From NCBI GenBank assembly GCA_002812745.2, contig NCSJ02000006.1:248001-312000 (forward strand): 64,000 nucleotides of DNA, given 5' to 3'. The stretch's first letter is position 1, and each line of letters begins with the position of its first letter. The notes under the pieces are model-generated. The model was not told where the DNA came from. It made no database searches and saw nothing but the letters and a program-made list of their open reading frames with translations. Shown here in pieces: positions 9,652 through 21,454 of the stretch. Made by a program: the position numbers and the translations under genes. Origin of the DNA: Scytalidium lignicola. Taxonomy: Eukaryota > Ascomycota > Leotiomycetes.

Positions 9652-12367
9652 AGTTGTTTAGTTATACCTAGACGTCGGTCTTCCTTCGAATTATTATGAG
9701 TAACGATATCCGAACAAGGAGGGCGCTGGAAACTATGAAATTGCCCGTAGAACTGACTGATGATTGTGGAGAATTGAGAGACAAAATTGGACGATGTGGA
9801 TAGACAGGAAACGGTTATTAGTGGTAGCAATTCGAGAGTAAGAGAAATAGACAGCATTCAGAGCAATAAAGACGTAAATTTCTGATTTACATTAATTATA
9901 CCATTTCGAAATGTGATTTATTTATTATGTTGAATTAGGACAGCAAAAGCATGGTACGCAATATGGGGTAACTCTGTATATTGTGGTGTTGTAGTAACTA
10001 CGTACGTACACAAGTAAAGAGAGCTAACTAGTAGACTACCAAAAAGGGAAGTCACGTGTAATAAACAAGATGGTGCCTAAGGCGACACACAGGATATCAC
10101 AACATATTATATTTGAAAAAATTCAGTTATGAATTATACCATACTATTACAACCGTAAGCTTTCGAATTTAAAACATTAAACTCCTGCGACGCCGTGGAA
10201 CTAATGGAGCTGGCTGAAAAGGAGAACGTAGTTAGAATAGGGGTTCGCTTCGGAATAACGTTATCGCGAGATGTGGAAGTGTATTTGTCAATTGTGTTCC
10301 TGTGCATTTTATGCATGAATAATACCTAAATAGTAATAACTTATTGTATGCATAACTTACCATTTGTAGCCATTGATGCAGTTAACTATTGCTGACAACT
10401 ACGATGATGATAAGCAGTTAATCAATCAATCAACCTTCGGACTGTACTGTATTTAGAAACCTTATGTCTCGTGTCTGCCTCGATCACAAGCAAAATTGGT
10501 TAATTAAACCTCGTACTTGATCTGCAGACTGGAGAGAACGCTACTACGATCAAGAGAGCCTCAGTAGGTGGGCCTCGTGTTGAATACAATTACAAAGTTC
10601 ATTGCTAGGCCTAGTTTCCTCTAATTAAAACACTGATTAAGTGCTGTACATAGTACTGTCGTACATATTAAATATATCTCATCTCTTAATGCCTTCGCGT
10701 ATGCGCTCTACCGCGGTTTGCTATCAGCAGTACGCGACATGACCCACTGCCGAGCCGTGCGAGCCCACTAGAGATAAACATCTGTAGAATCGTGGCAAAC
10801 TTGCAGAATGCTTGTGCGGGATGAAGGTCATGGTGTGGTTGGCAGTACTGTAGAGTGACCTTTAGAATACTTTAACAGGGGAGAATAGCAGAGGACCGTG
10901 AGGATATAGGGTATTAGCGCCTAGGGTTGCAGCGGGACTTACTCCGTAAAAGCTTACGTGCGCATCGATTACTTACAGGGCATAGAGGCATAGAGGCATA
11001 GAGAGAAAGAGAGAAAGAGAGAAAGAGAAGGATGAGGAGGCAAATAATTGACAGAGACGCTCTTAGGCAAGCACGGCAAGGCACATCCAGACGTACTGTA
11101 CAGGCCATAAATCACTCGCTCAGTCAGTAAGCAGAGCATAGATACATATGCACCGTATCACTGATCGCCGGGCGAATAATTGAACTCGAACAAGCATCAT
11201 GTCATACGGAGTATGCTTATGCCGGCATCGTATCGTATTCTAGCATATGATATCGCAACTCGGCTCGCCTTGTCTCTGCTGTTTCGTCCCAGTGCTTTAT
11301 TCTCCTTCTGACTGCAGTTATTCTATAATAACTCTATAATATCTCCAGGAAGATATAAATGACGATGCGCCGGTACCGTCGTTCAGATGGAAAAGTATGA
11401 AACGGCATTTCCTAAATTAACACCCCCTATGCAGCCCTGGAACGTTACATGAGAGCCGGGCACAGGCCCCATTGCCTTTCCTGGCTGTAGCGTGATTAAC
11501 TTTGGATTACCCCTGGCACACGACACCCAACCTGCTGGGATATGGCTACACTAGGTAGGGCTAGGGAAGGAGCTTGACCAGCCCGGTCCGCGTCTTGCAG
11601 CCAGTCAGGAGCAGGAATAAGCGCCACGAGATCCACTACAGATTACAGTAGATGCGAAAGGGGCCGAAAGTTCGTTTATCTCTGGGTGATTGCTGGGACA
11701 ACTTTGGATCAGTAGCAGGGCCAGACCCAGAAAGACCTCAATTGAGGAGGGATACCCATATCTACAGCAGGATGGAAATTGGGGAATTGCTAGGCGCCCG
11801 GTGGAACCTCACGTGGTGGCAACATGGTAGCAAATGACAAGAAGGACTTGCAGTGGTTTTTACCTGGGTTGCTGTGGTGCTAATTACGGTACTGTTCGAC
11901 CAGTACTTGCCGTTTGCGATACCGGTAGCCCTAGTATGGGTGATGGGCATTATGGTTATGGTTATGGGGGCTAGGGGGTCCTTCCGCTCTCGCGTCTACG
12001 TTTGATGGAACTGGGGGGGAGCGCAGAAATGTATATCACCCAGGCCCATCGCGCCGCGATCTGCACTACTCTGTCGTTCGTTCAGTCAAGTCAAAGTCAA
12101 GTCAGCAAAGCAAAAGTCAACTCTCCAGTCGACTGTTCATCCTGACTGCGTGGAGGCCTGCGCGCTTCCAAAGCCTACGCCACTTCTAGCATCTGATTGT
12201 TGTGCGTCCTCGTGCAGCACAAAAGGTTTACGAGCGAAAGAGAAGGTCAACGCCAGCGCTCGCGATCGACATTCTCTCTAGTCGCTAGCCAACAATTAAG
12301 ACAATACAGCAACAGCCTCTTCAATTTGATCGATCAATTAATCAATCGATTGATCCAGTACTTCAAG
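9652..12367. other. long intergenic/promoter region with low-complexity tracts
   Basis: About 2.7 kb without a supportable gene. It includes a compound microsatellite at about 10981–11029, a direct ggttat repeat near 11949, and tandem gtcaa-type repeats at 12086–12120. The last kilobase, more GC-rich, presumably carries the promoter and 5' UTR of the UNC93-like transporter. No tRNA or transposon was recognised. Confidence 0.5.
10981..11029. repeat. compound 8-bp microsatellite
   Basis: Nearly three copies of catagagg are followed directly by more than three copies of agagaaag. It reads as a simple tandem repeat with no coding frame. Confidence 0.8.
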
Positions 12368-14271
12368 ATGTCTGACGAGAAGTTCGAAAGCCCTGAGCTC
12401 CCAAGGACCTCCACCGAGGTTACCTATGCGGACTACCCCGAAGAGCTATCCGCCCCCGTTGGAGATTTCGTTCGTCCCTCAGGATGGAAGTACAAACAGC
12501 TCAGAATCGGATCCTATAGCCTCCCATGGTATGCCTCACCCTGGACCCAGGTCTGCATGGTCGCCTTCGTCTGTTTCCTGTGCCCAGGCATGTTCAACTC
12601 CCTAAGTGGTCTGGGTGGTGGTGGGAAAACCTCCACGCACACTGCTGATAGTATGGTGAGTTAATTTAGTCTCTTCTTCCTTTCACTCTTCTATACTAGG
12701 CCATAGGGTTGGCACTCGTGTTATAGACAATTGAAAGTAGATGTTTTCTGGGATGTGGTGTGGGATTTTGATAGGGACTGTCATTTTTATGAAATGCTTC
12801 GCTTTCCGAGAGAAACAAGAACCAGCATTTGGCTAACACGTGACGTCACTTTACCAGAACACTGCTCTCTACAGCACATTTGCCGTCTTTGCTTTCTTTG
12901 GTGGAACCTTCGTCAACAAGCTAGGTGTCAAGGCGACTCTGTCTTTCGGTGGTCTTGGCTACAGCATCTACGCCATCGCTCTCCTTGTCTCCGTCCATAC
13001 CACCCACGCCAGCGGCTTCAACATTTTTGCCGGTGCACTTCTCGGTGTCTGTGCCGGTCTCCTCTGGACTGCGCAAGGTACCATCATTCTTTCTTACCCT
13101 CATGAGGATAAGAAGGGACGTTACTTCGCCGCCTTCTGGATGATCTTCAATTTGGGTGGTGTTATTGGCAGCCTGGTACGTATGCTCAGGTTGACTTCTT
13201 CTCTGAATTCTCCCCATTTTTACTAGAATTAGTGAGAAAATGCAGGTAGAAGGAGAATTTGGGCTAATTTTAGTGGTAATCAGATCCCTCTCGGCCAAGA
13301 TATCCACACTAAGACTAACAGCAACGTCAAGGATGGCGTCTATATTGCCTTCATCATTCTCATGTTTGTTGGTGCCGTCCTTGCTCTCTTTCTCTGCAAT
13401 GCTAGCGATGTGATCCGTGACGATGGCTCCCGCGTCGTCCTCATGAAAAACCCATCGTGGCAATCCGAATTCATCGGTCTTTGGGAGACCATCCGCTACG
13501 AGCCATTTGTCCTACTTCTCTTTCCCATGTTCTGGTCTTCCAACTGGTTCTACACCTACCAGCAAAACGGTATTAATGCTGCCCGATTCAATACCCGAAC
13601 CAAGGCTCTTAATGACCTTCTCTACTGGTCGGCACAGATCTTCGGTGCCCTAGCCTTCGGTTCTTGTCTTGATATCAATGTCAGACGTTCCATTAAGGCC
13701 AAGGCCTGTTTGGTCGTCCTTTTCGTTCTAACTATGGTCATCTGGGGTGGTGGATATGCTTACGAGAAATTGTACACACGTGAGAGTGTTTCTACGGATA
13801 GCGACTACGTTCCTACCGACTGGACCGATAGCTCTTACATTGGTCCCATGTTCCTGTACGTCTTCTACGGCTTCTACGATGCCGCTTGGCAGACTTCCGT
13901 TTACTGGTAAGCCTTCATTTCCCTTATAAACTGCCCTTGTGAAGACAGCAACGCTAACTATACATCCTAACTATAGGTTCATGGGTGCACTCTCCAACTC
14001 CGGCCGTCGAACTGCCAACTATGTCGGTTTCTATAAAGGTATCCAATCCGCTGGCGCCGCCGTCATGTGGTCCCTCGATGACGACAAGTTGGCCTACCTG
14101 AATGAATTCGCATCTAACTGGGCCCTACTTTCTGCTTCCCTGATCTTTGCCTCTCCTGTCATCTTCATGAAGATCAAGGACCATGTCACCGTAGAGGAAG
14201 ATCTTGAAGGCACCGATGAGACAATTTCGGATGTACTGCCTAATGTCTACCCTGAGAAAGCGGTCGTTTAA
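12368..14271 (+). CDS. UNC93-like MFS transporter
   Basis: Multi-spanning membrane protein of the UNC-93/DUF895 branch of the major facilitator superfamily, 507 aa. Exons are 12368–12655, 12858–13175, 13284–13906 and 13977–14271. The N-terminus (MSDEKFESPELPRTS) is hydrophilic and probably cytosolic. Helices start with SPWTQVCMVAFVCFLCPGMF. Characteristic stretches include NTALYSTFAVFAFFGG, GLLWTAQGTIILSYP, and the second-half block MFWSSNWFYTYQQNGINAARF. The tail VYPEKAVV is charged. Fungal relatives are plasma-membrane proteins of mostly unknown substrate. Intron 1 is unusually long (202 bp) and contains a TGACGTCA palindrome near its 3' end. Confidence 0.9.
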
Positions 14272-15842
14272 AGAAACGAAGAAAAAGGAGAGAAGAGGAA
14301 AATTAGAGTTGATGAAAGAAAACGAAGGGAAAGTGGCGGCATATCGAGCTGGCTAGTCTTAGCTTTGGGTATTGCTTTAATTTTTTCTTCCCATATTTCT
14401 TTCAAATCCCCCTTTTCTGCTCCTTCTATCTCCATTTATTTTACTCTGCATTTGTACACAAATTTGTGTTTTCCACGAGGAATGTACGTTTTTATTATTA
14501 AGCACGGTGGAATATATACCCCTTCAATGATTTAATGAATGTATGTGTGTAGTGTTGGTGGCGTGGGTATGGAACAAGATGGGGTAGAATGCATGGGACT
14601 GGTGTCAATGGTGGTCTTTAGGACTGATTCCGTCGCTTCTTACTATTCTCAAAATTGTGGAGATGTAAAAACGTTAATGATAGATACCCTTACTCCTACA
14701 TAAAATTATTGCTCTCTTTATCTCGCATGTATCTTTATCCATGTGTATGTGTGTCATAGCGATCTTGTTTTCCGTGCAAAAAGCTGCAATGAATTTTGGA
14801 ATTTTAAAGTTAGTATAAAGCTTTCATATAACATCATCCAATATTGTAAAGCCGAGCTTTATTTATTGGCTGGCCAAACTACGTGGAAAAGTCACATTAT
14901 ACACATTATATAGCCGGGATTAATGAAGTAAAGCTCTTGCTCTAGCCTCTCTCTCTCTCTCTCTCTGGGGCTATGAAACACGATAACACAACAGCAATAG
15001 AATGGATATTCCCATTATCAATTGGATATTTTGATTTTATACTAGCTAGAATCATATAACGCAAAGTAGATTGTACAGATTAATAATTATTTCTCATGCG
15101 GAGTGGCGTAAGGTAATTAAGCTTTTCCGAAAGTCGTAATCTAAAAACACGTTCCAAGATCTCGGAACAGCGAATCAACTCCGTGCCTTCCCCCCAGAAT
15201 AGAAGTAATGATAGAAGCTATTTAATTATCAACCCGGTTTACTATAGAAACCTATTGTTTGTTGATGATTGCTTAAAATTTTCTTTCCGACAATTTCGAC
15301 AGGACCTATCACTTAAAATTAGTAGTTCTGCTAAAAGCGATGACACAAACAGTACTGCTAATTCACTGAGGTCTGGGTTCACTGGCCAATCATATCTTTT
15401 TGATAGATCCAAGGAGATATCTGATTGGTTGTAGATGCTTATCGGCACGAGGGGCTATCTCATCACGTGATCTTTCTCCGCTTTCTACACCCAAATGCCG
15501 AGTATTCCCCAGATAGGTTATCTAACTTTTTACAGATGGTCAACAACCCAACACTTGTTCAATGATAAAATCCCCTTGGTGATGAATACGTGCAGGATTG
15601 CATTGGAACTAGGACCATCTAGGACTTCTCACTCGTCCCGGACTCACCTCCGTTGTCGCTGGTGTTGATAGTGTTGGCCTAAGGTTTGATACGGTAGAGC
15701 CTCGGCCGGGGTGTTTCTCACTTATTCATATTCATTCTCATTCTTCCTCTCTCTCACTCTCACTCTCATAAGCCAAGTGAGCATCCATCGGGAAAGACGT
15801 CTAGGCACGAGCAGGATAGTAGAGTTCAAGGAAGACGAAGAG
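14272..15842. other. intergenic region with (CT)n tract
   Basis: About 1.6 kb. It contains the 3' UTR of the transporter, a pure CT dinucleotide tract at about 14945–14966, and the promoter/5' UTR of the Zn2Cys6 gene, which has pyrimidine-rich ctctctcactctc blocks near 15748–15770. No gene seen. Confidence 0.5.
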
Positions 15843-18125
15843 ATGGAACCACAGACAAGATCGCCGTCCAGTACCCCCGCTCCCACCCTGAGTGGTCGTC
15901 GTGCCCCGAAGTCCCGGAGCGGGTGTCTAAGATGCAAATCAAAGCGAGTAAGAACTATAATTTTTATAACCCTCATTCATTCTTTTACTCCTTATTCGTT
16001 TCTCATCATTCCATTCCTTATCATAACATATAGCATCTCCAACTAACGGGAAATCCCCATTCACCAGCTGAAATGTGATGAGACGAAACCGTCTTGTTAT
16101 CAATGCACCAGGAAGCAGGTCACGTGCCCGGGATACGCGGCTAAGCCACTGGTTTGGTCCACCAAGTATGAGATGATGCTCGAGAGTGGTGGAATGAAGA
16201 GTCCTGAGTTCCCTCAGGAAGCGGTAGGGTTGGCGAAGAAGTTGGAAAGGAGTATTGTGATGGGCAGGGTGGAGAAGAGGAGGGAAAGGGCGAAGGAAAG
16301 GCAAAGGGTAGAGGCCTGTGAGGATGGAGAAGAGCAGGAAGCAGCTTTGGAGGAGGAGAGGAGGAGGAGGAGGAAAGAAATGGAGAGGGAGAAAGAGCAA
16401 GAGAAGGAGAAGGAACAAGAAAGAGCACCTGAGGAGGACGTGGGTATGGGAATGGTAATCGATTTAGAAGAGGAGGATGTTTTGGATATCTCTCCTGGAC
16501 CAGATTTACCCTTCCTTTCTCCTGGAACCCCTTCATCATCTACTACCACCTCACCACCTGCCTACATTGCAGACACCAACCTTACCGCTTTACGCCCTCA
16601 TATCCCTCAGTCTAGCGTTCCGAACTCCCTCCTACACATTCCTACCATTCTCGTTTCGCACTATTTTTCCTCGATCTGCAAGATTTTCTCCTCCTTTGAC
16701 GGCACCCTGAACCCCTTCCGTGCAACTGTCGGCCGGCTTTGGGACGGCTCTGCACCGATCTACTATGCCATCCAAAGTATGGCTGCAGCGTCACTAGCAA
16801 ACGATTTCCCACAGATGAATTCTGTAGGTGTGCAGATGCAGCGGGAGACGTTCCGGAGTTTGTATTCAGGGAACATGGATGGGTTTGGAACCAACGTGAG
16901 CGAGAGAGCTGAAGACCTAGATAAGATGCTCCTAACGATATTACTGGTAGGCCAGACGACCAGTTGGCATGATCCAGGCGATCTGGGGTTAGTACATCTG
17001 AGGACTGCAAAGAGGCTGAACCAACGGCGACTCGAAGTCCAAGCTGCTGCTGGTCCTGGTGCTATAGGGAGCAAGGTGCGTAGGTCGAATCAATTCTTTG
17101 AGCAGTGCATCATCTATTGGGACATGCTCGCAGGTTTTGTAGATGACATGGATGATTTTGATCCTCCGCCTTCAGCATTCGACATCGATCATCTCAATGA
17201 CATGGATAATAACGACAAAATCTTCCCGCATCCATGGACGGGTGTGGCCCCTCGAGTGGCAAAACTCTTCCGCGAGGTCGGTCGACTAATCCGAAAATAT
17301 CGTCGTATCACACTCCATGATGCCTCTTCGCTCACCTTCCTCTCCTTGGAACTAGGGTTAGACATCGACATGCCTCAGGATTCACTTGCCGTAATCGAGG
17401 CAACGGCAAGAGCGCAAGATCTCGAGGAGGAACTACTTGCTTTCAACCCCCCCGAACTAGACAGTCTTGTTGATGCCGGTGACGAAAATACCCCCGTTCA
17501 GCATTATATCCTTCTAGCAGAGGCGTATCGCTGTGCGGCACTACTGGAGATCTACCGCGTTTTCCCATCGATTCTTCTGAAGCGTGTACCTAACGCAGCA
17601 AATACAGCAGGCCTTGACTTCGGAATTGGAATTGGAGAACGACCGTACGCAACAACCCCGCGTTTCTTTGACTTCCTGCCTGCATCAACGGCTACTTCCA
17701 CCTCACCGGGTGAATTCCTCGTCTCACTCGCCCTCCATATCATCTCTCTCCTCGAATCCATCCCATCTCGTTCTGGAACCCGCTGCCTGCAACCATTAGT
17801 TCTAATTGCCGCAGGCAGCGAGTTACGCTTCTCTTCTCCCTCCACCTCGCATCTTCCTTCTAGTAATACTTCTACAATCCCACCCTTTTTCGGAACTCCA
17901 TCCATCAACATCCCAACCCTGACTCCACAGGACGTCTCGATTGCTACAGCACGCCGCTTCGTAGTCCGTCGCTTCCAGGACTTCGCGACCATGATGCCGG
18001 CGAAACCCATCTTGCGAGCTGAAATGTTGGTTAAGGAGACTTGGTCTAGAGCTGATGGCGGGGTGGATGGTTTATTCTGGATGGATGTTATGAGTGGTAT
18101 GGGCTGGGAAGGGATTTTTGGGTAG
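15843..18125 (+). CDS. Zn2Cys6 fungal transcription factor
   Basis: Nuclear binuclear-zinc-cluster regulator, 720 aa from two exons (15843–15947 and 16068–18125). The zinc cluster, about residues 28–59, is split by the intron: GCLRCKSKR | LKCDETKPSCYQCTRKQ, then VTCPGY, giving C-X2-C-X6-C-X6-C-X2-C-X6-C. It is followed by a strongly charged Arg/Glu/Lys segment (about residues 95–160) that may form a coiled coil. The rest matches the fungal_trans_2-like regulatory domain layout (for example SSVPNSLLHIPTILVSHYF and ILLAEAYRCAALLEIYRVFP). No biosynthetic neighbours are present, so the target pathway cannot be inferred. Confidence 0.9.
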
Positions 18126-18805
18126 GAGAAAGTAAGTTAGGGTTTCTGATGATGGCTTGTTTAGGTAGAATGGAGAGAAAAGTAAAAAAAGAAGATGGTG
18201 ATGAGAATGATGACAATCATGAGAAAAGGGGCGGAATGATTAATGCTTGTTTTCTGTTTTAATATTTGTTTAGTCTGGAGCTTGGGCTTGACTTGGTATG
18301 AATATCATATCAACAGTGTAGATATTTCTGATTTTTTTTTTCTTTTAGGAGTTCTGATCTTCTTGGCTGGCTGGTTGGCGGTATTTGTGCGCGTATGCAT
18401 GTTGGTTGTCTTCTTTCCTGGAAATGGATGGACCCACGAGGAGGTGCTTAAAATAAGCGCATCCCAAAATCGGATAGTTAAATACTTTCCTTGTTTATTA
18501 TTTATACTACTACTAAGATGGTATTATCATGCGCCTAAGCTATTCGATGAATTCTAGCGCTGTAATCTTTTTATTTCGGACAATAGATTCGGAGCGTTTT
18601 TAAACAATCCAGTCCCGTATCAAAGACATCAACATATATTGACAAAGTTTAAATAAAGCAGTCCTATATTAAGCATAGTGACGATTTATTAGTTCAGGAA
18701 ATGTGTCTAGACAAACCTTTATTGGAAAATAACCCGCCTCACTAAGAATACTCTATGTTTTATGATATCGTCTATATCTCTAACGTCTCAACTATCACCT
18801 CATCC
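18126..18805. other. intergenic, convergent 3' regions
   Basis: About 680 bp between the stop codons of the Zn2Cys6 gene and the GNAT gene. A 104-codon hydrophobic frame at 18243–18557 has no support as a gene and includes a homopolymer T tract. No repeat identified. Confidence 0.5.
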
Positions 18806-19637
18806 TTAACGACCTTCCCCTTTCCGCGGCTCTCTGATCATGGCAGGAACAGGATGTAACCCCTCCCCACCATACTTCCCTAAATCAAGCATGAACCTAT
18901 CGACTTCCTCCCATCCGTACTTACGGTACATAGGATACGCTGCGGGAGTGGCTTCGAGGTATATCTGTGCATTAAGATTATCTACCTTTTCTATACCCCA
19001 TTTTAGGAGCATTGAAGCACATCCTCGTCCGGTATGCCGTGGGTCCGTGACGAGGGTGTGGAGTTCTATAGGAAGAAGATATATATGTATGAGGTGGGAT
19101 CAATGAGGTGTGAAGTATGGTGGAAAAGTGATATAGATGATTAAAGAAATTTATTTTTAGAAAGGCGGTAAATTTTAAGAAAAAAANGGGGGAGGAGATT
19201 TGTAGAGATACGGTGTAGTACATACTGCACTGCCTAGGATCGGAATACTTCTTCTTCATGACCCCCATCTTCTCCCTGAACTCATTCCACAAATCCATCT
19301 GGATGACCTCTGGAGCAGCTGGGATGGTTGCGCTCGTTGGAATATCCCTTTCTTCTCTCTCACCCTCCTGCTCTTTCTCATCCCTAGGCAACTCCCACTT
19401 TGCATAGGCGAGTATATCGGCGCTAGTTGTGTCCTCAACTACCAGCAAGATCTGATTTGGATTCTCGACAACCCTTTGCTCCCGGCGTATCAACCATGGG
19501 ATCACTTCTGCTGCTGTTGAAGACGGGTAGAGGATTTGATTTAGTGGGTTGTCTGAGAAGGCCGCCCAGCGGATCTGCGCGAGAGAGGTGTACTGAGAGG
19601 GAGTTGGTGATGGGAGGGGCTTGAGTTTTAGAGGCAT
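18806..19637 (-). CDS. GNAT-family N-acetyltransferase
   Basis: Acetyl-CoA-dependent acetyltransferase of about 223 aa, two exons: 19637–19226 and 19065–18806. The acetyl-CoA pyrophosphate-binding loop (motif A) lies just after the intron, TLVTDPRHTGRGCASMLLKWG, with the RxTGRGC version of Q/RxxGxG/A. Motif B follows as IYLEATPAAYPMYRKYGWEE. The N-terminal half has QIRWAAFSDNPLNQILYP, typical of fungal GNATs with a long insertion. The donor GTATGT at 19225 and acceptor tatag at 19066 give an open joined frame. An N at 19187 sits inside the 160-bp intron and does not affect coding. The substrate is unknown. Confidence 0.85.
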
Positions 19638-20666
19638 GGTATTATATAGGTGGTAGAGGTAAAGGATTTTGAGGATTTTTTGGTCCTTGGATTTGAAATG
19701 ATATGGATGTGAAGATGGATGGCGTAGCGAGGCAGATTGAATTTATAAGATTCACTCCTCTCTCCTAAGGTCTCATAAATGTAGTTGAAGTCCGGGAGTT
19801 CAAGAAGTAGTTTTTGAGGTTGCATTTTAGGTTAAAACTCGGCTCATGTGCAGGGTGAGTTTATAAAATCAGGCTAAAGTAGAGTTTGAGTTGAAGGCTT
19901 AAGCCTTCAACTCAAACTCTGCATTAACTTGTCAATATTTAGGAATTGTAAAGTAACATCCATCTCATTATTACAATCAAATCAAGACTGAGTCGTCAGT
20001 ACCAGGTCCTACAAAGAGCAAAAGAAAGCAGGGCCAAAGAGACTCGTTCATCAAGGCTTATCATGTATTCACTTCATCCTGCTCACAGAGCACGAAAAGG
20101 AGTAAAGCCTGAGGAAAGAAAGTGCTTATTCCTAAATTTCTCCCCCGCCAGGCAGAGGTGAAATATGATTACGGGTGGAATATAACATTGACTAACCCAT
20201 CTAGAGCGTTGCAGTCCCATATTCCTTCCCATACTCCTATCATCTTCTCCCACAGTATATACAGTATATATTACGTCGCTGCAAGGCTAACTCGCAAAAG
20301 AAAGGCGCAGGGGCAAGCTGTTTAGCGTCCCAACGTTAACGAGTTACCCCCATTCCCCCCACCAAACAAACATTCCCTCACACCCCGCACCTCCCTCGAG
20401 CTTTCTTCCAACTTTCCAAGACCCAAAAACCTAAAAANGCCGAAAAGACCTCAAAGTAAGTTCCCCTCCCACTACACTACGCACTAGGACTACTCTATAT
20501 CCATTTCATATCTGCTTTTATCCTCGTATATCTTTCCATCTTTTCGCAGAAGCCTAACAGCCCTTTCTTCGGCGGTGCTGACCCTGCTTATCTTAGCTTC
20601 GGTGTCACGCTCCGAGCCCGATACATAACAAAAAACAAAACAAAAACACCATCGACAGCATCAGCC
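19638..20666. promoter_or_regulatory. divergent promoter region between GNAT and ACBP genes
   Basis: About 1 kb of shared upstream DNA between two divergently transcribed genes. It holds a 40-bp perfect palindrome at 19881–19920 (separate entry), an N at 20438 beside an A run, and pyrimidine-rich blocks (20351–20420) close to the ACBP start that are typical of fungal housekeeping promoters. It could also contain a transcribed 5' UTR intron ahead of ACBP (a gtaagttccc donor-like site at 20457). Confidence 0.5.
19881..19920. repeat. 40-bp perfect palindrome without spacer
   Basis: The left half (agagtttgagttgaaggctt) is followed at once by its exact reverse complement, so both strands read identically over 40 bp. 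The symmetry ends at both edges (t before, g after). It lies about 245 bp upstream of the GNAT start and 750 bp upstream of the ACBP start. Confidence 0.9.
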
Positions 20667-21255
20667 ATGTCTGCCTTCGAGACCGCCGTCGCGGACTCTA
20701 AGAAGCTCACGTCTAAGCCTACCAATGAAGAACTCCTACAGCTGTACGGTTAGTGCTATTTTTATTGTTGCTGGAACGCTCCAGACCGAGGTCCCTCATA
20801 TGATATAAACGTCGCATTGTAAAATCTGGGTGGTGCGGGTATTGGGTGAAAAAGACCGGTTTTTGCTGACCTGCTGGTGACTAGGCTTGTACAAGGTTGC
20901 TACCGGTGAGGATATCACCAAGGCTGAGGCGCCAGGCACTTTTGACTTGAAGGTATGGTTCTAACATTCTTTATATATTTTATATATCTTCTATTACGGT
21001 GCATGCAGAGAAAACAGAGATTGCATAGCGCTTCTATGTTTTCGATATCTACTTTGAATAAACCTATTTAGTATTGGTATTGACCGTATTTGGTATCCGT
21101 AGGGCAAAGCGAAGAAGCGCGCGTGGCAGAAGATTGTTGATGAGGGTACCTCGCAAGAGGAGGCTAAGAGTAAATACGTCGAGTTGGTCGAGGAGTTGAA
21201 GGCGAAGCATGGTTATGATGCGAACAAGCAGCCCGAGGCTGTTGGCGGCCATTAG
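20667..21255 (+). CDS. ACB1: acyl-CoA-binding protein
   Basis: Small cytosolic carrier of long-chain acyl-CoA esters, 100 aa, which keeps the usual ACBP size. Three exons: 20667–20748, 20885–20952 and 21103–21255. The start MSAFETAVADSKKL is typical. Binding-site signatures are seen in LYKVATGEDITKAEAPGTFD and in GKAKKRAWQKIVDEGTS followed by KYVELVEELKAKHG, the four-helix-bundle core. The gene converges on TDP1 with only about 200 bp between stop codons. High, broadly constitutive expression is expected from the family. Confidence 0.95.
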
Positions 21256-21454
21256 ATGAGATTTCTACTTTATGTCGGAGGAGCATACTGCTTATATTGC
21301 TACATCTGCTACATTTGCTCTAGCGCCCTAGGATATCTATCTTCTTCTTTGAAAGCGACCAATGAAACATATTCTGGTATGAATGCGCCGGTTATTATAC
21401 AGCCGACTCCTAGTTAAGCCACAGGAATGTTGTTATGCATATCTTGTTCTATTT

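Noticed and set aside
11919..11930. Second MITE copy (12-nt match ataccggtagcc to one arm of the 30122–30277 element)
   Set aside because: The match is short and lacks the terminal CCGTATTT and inverted partner; likely coincidental.
12368..18125. Secondary-metabolite cluster (transporter plus Zn2Cys6 factor)
   Set aside because: No synthase, terpene cyclase or tailoring enzymes are nearby; flanking genes are housekeeping.
18243..18557. 104-codon hydrophobic frame downstream of the Zn2Cys6 gene
   Set aside because: Contains homopolymer T-encoded phenylalanines, lies in a convergent 3' region and has no family resemblance.
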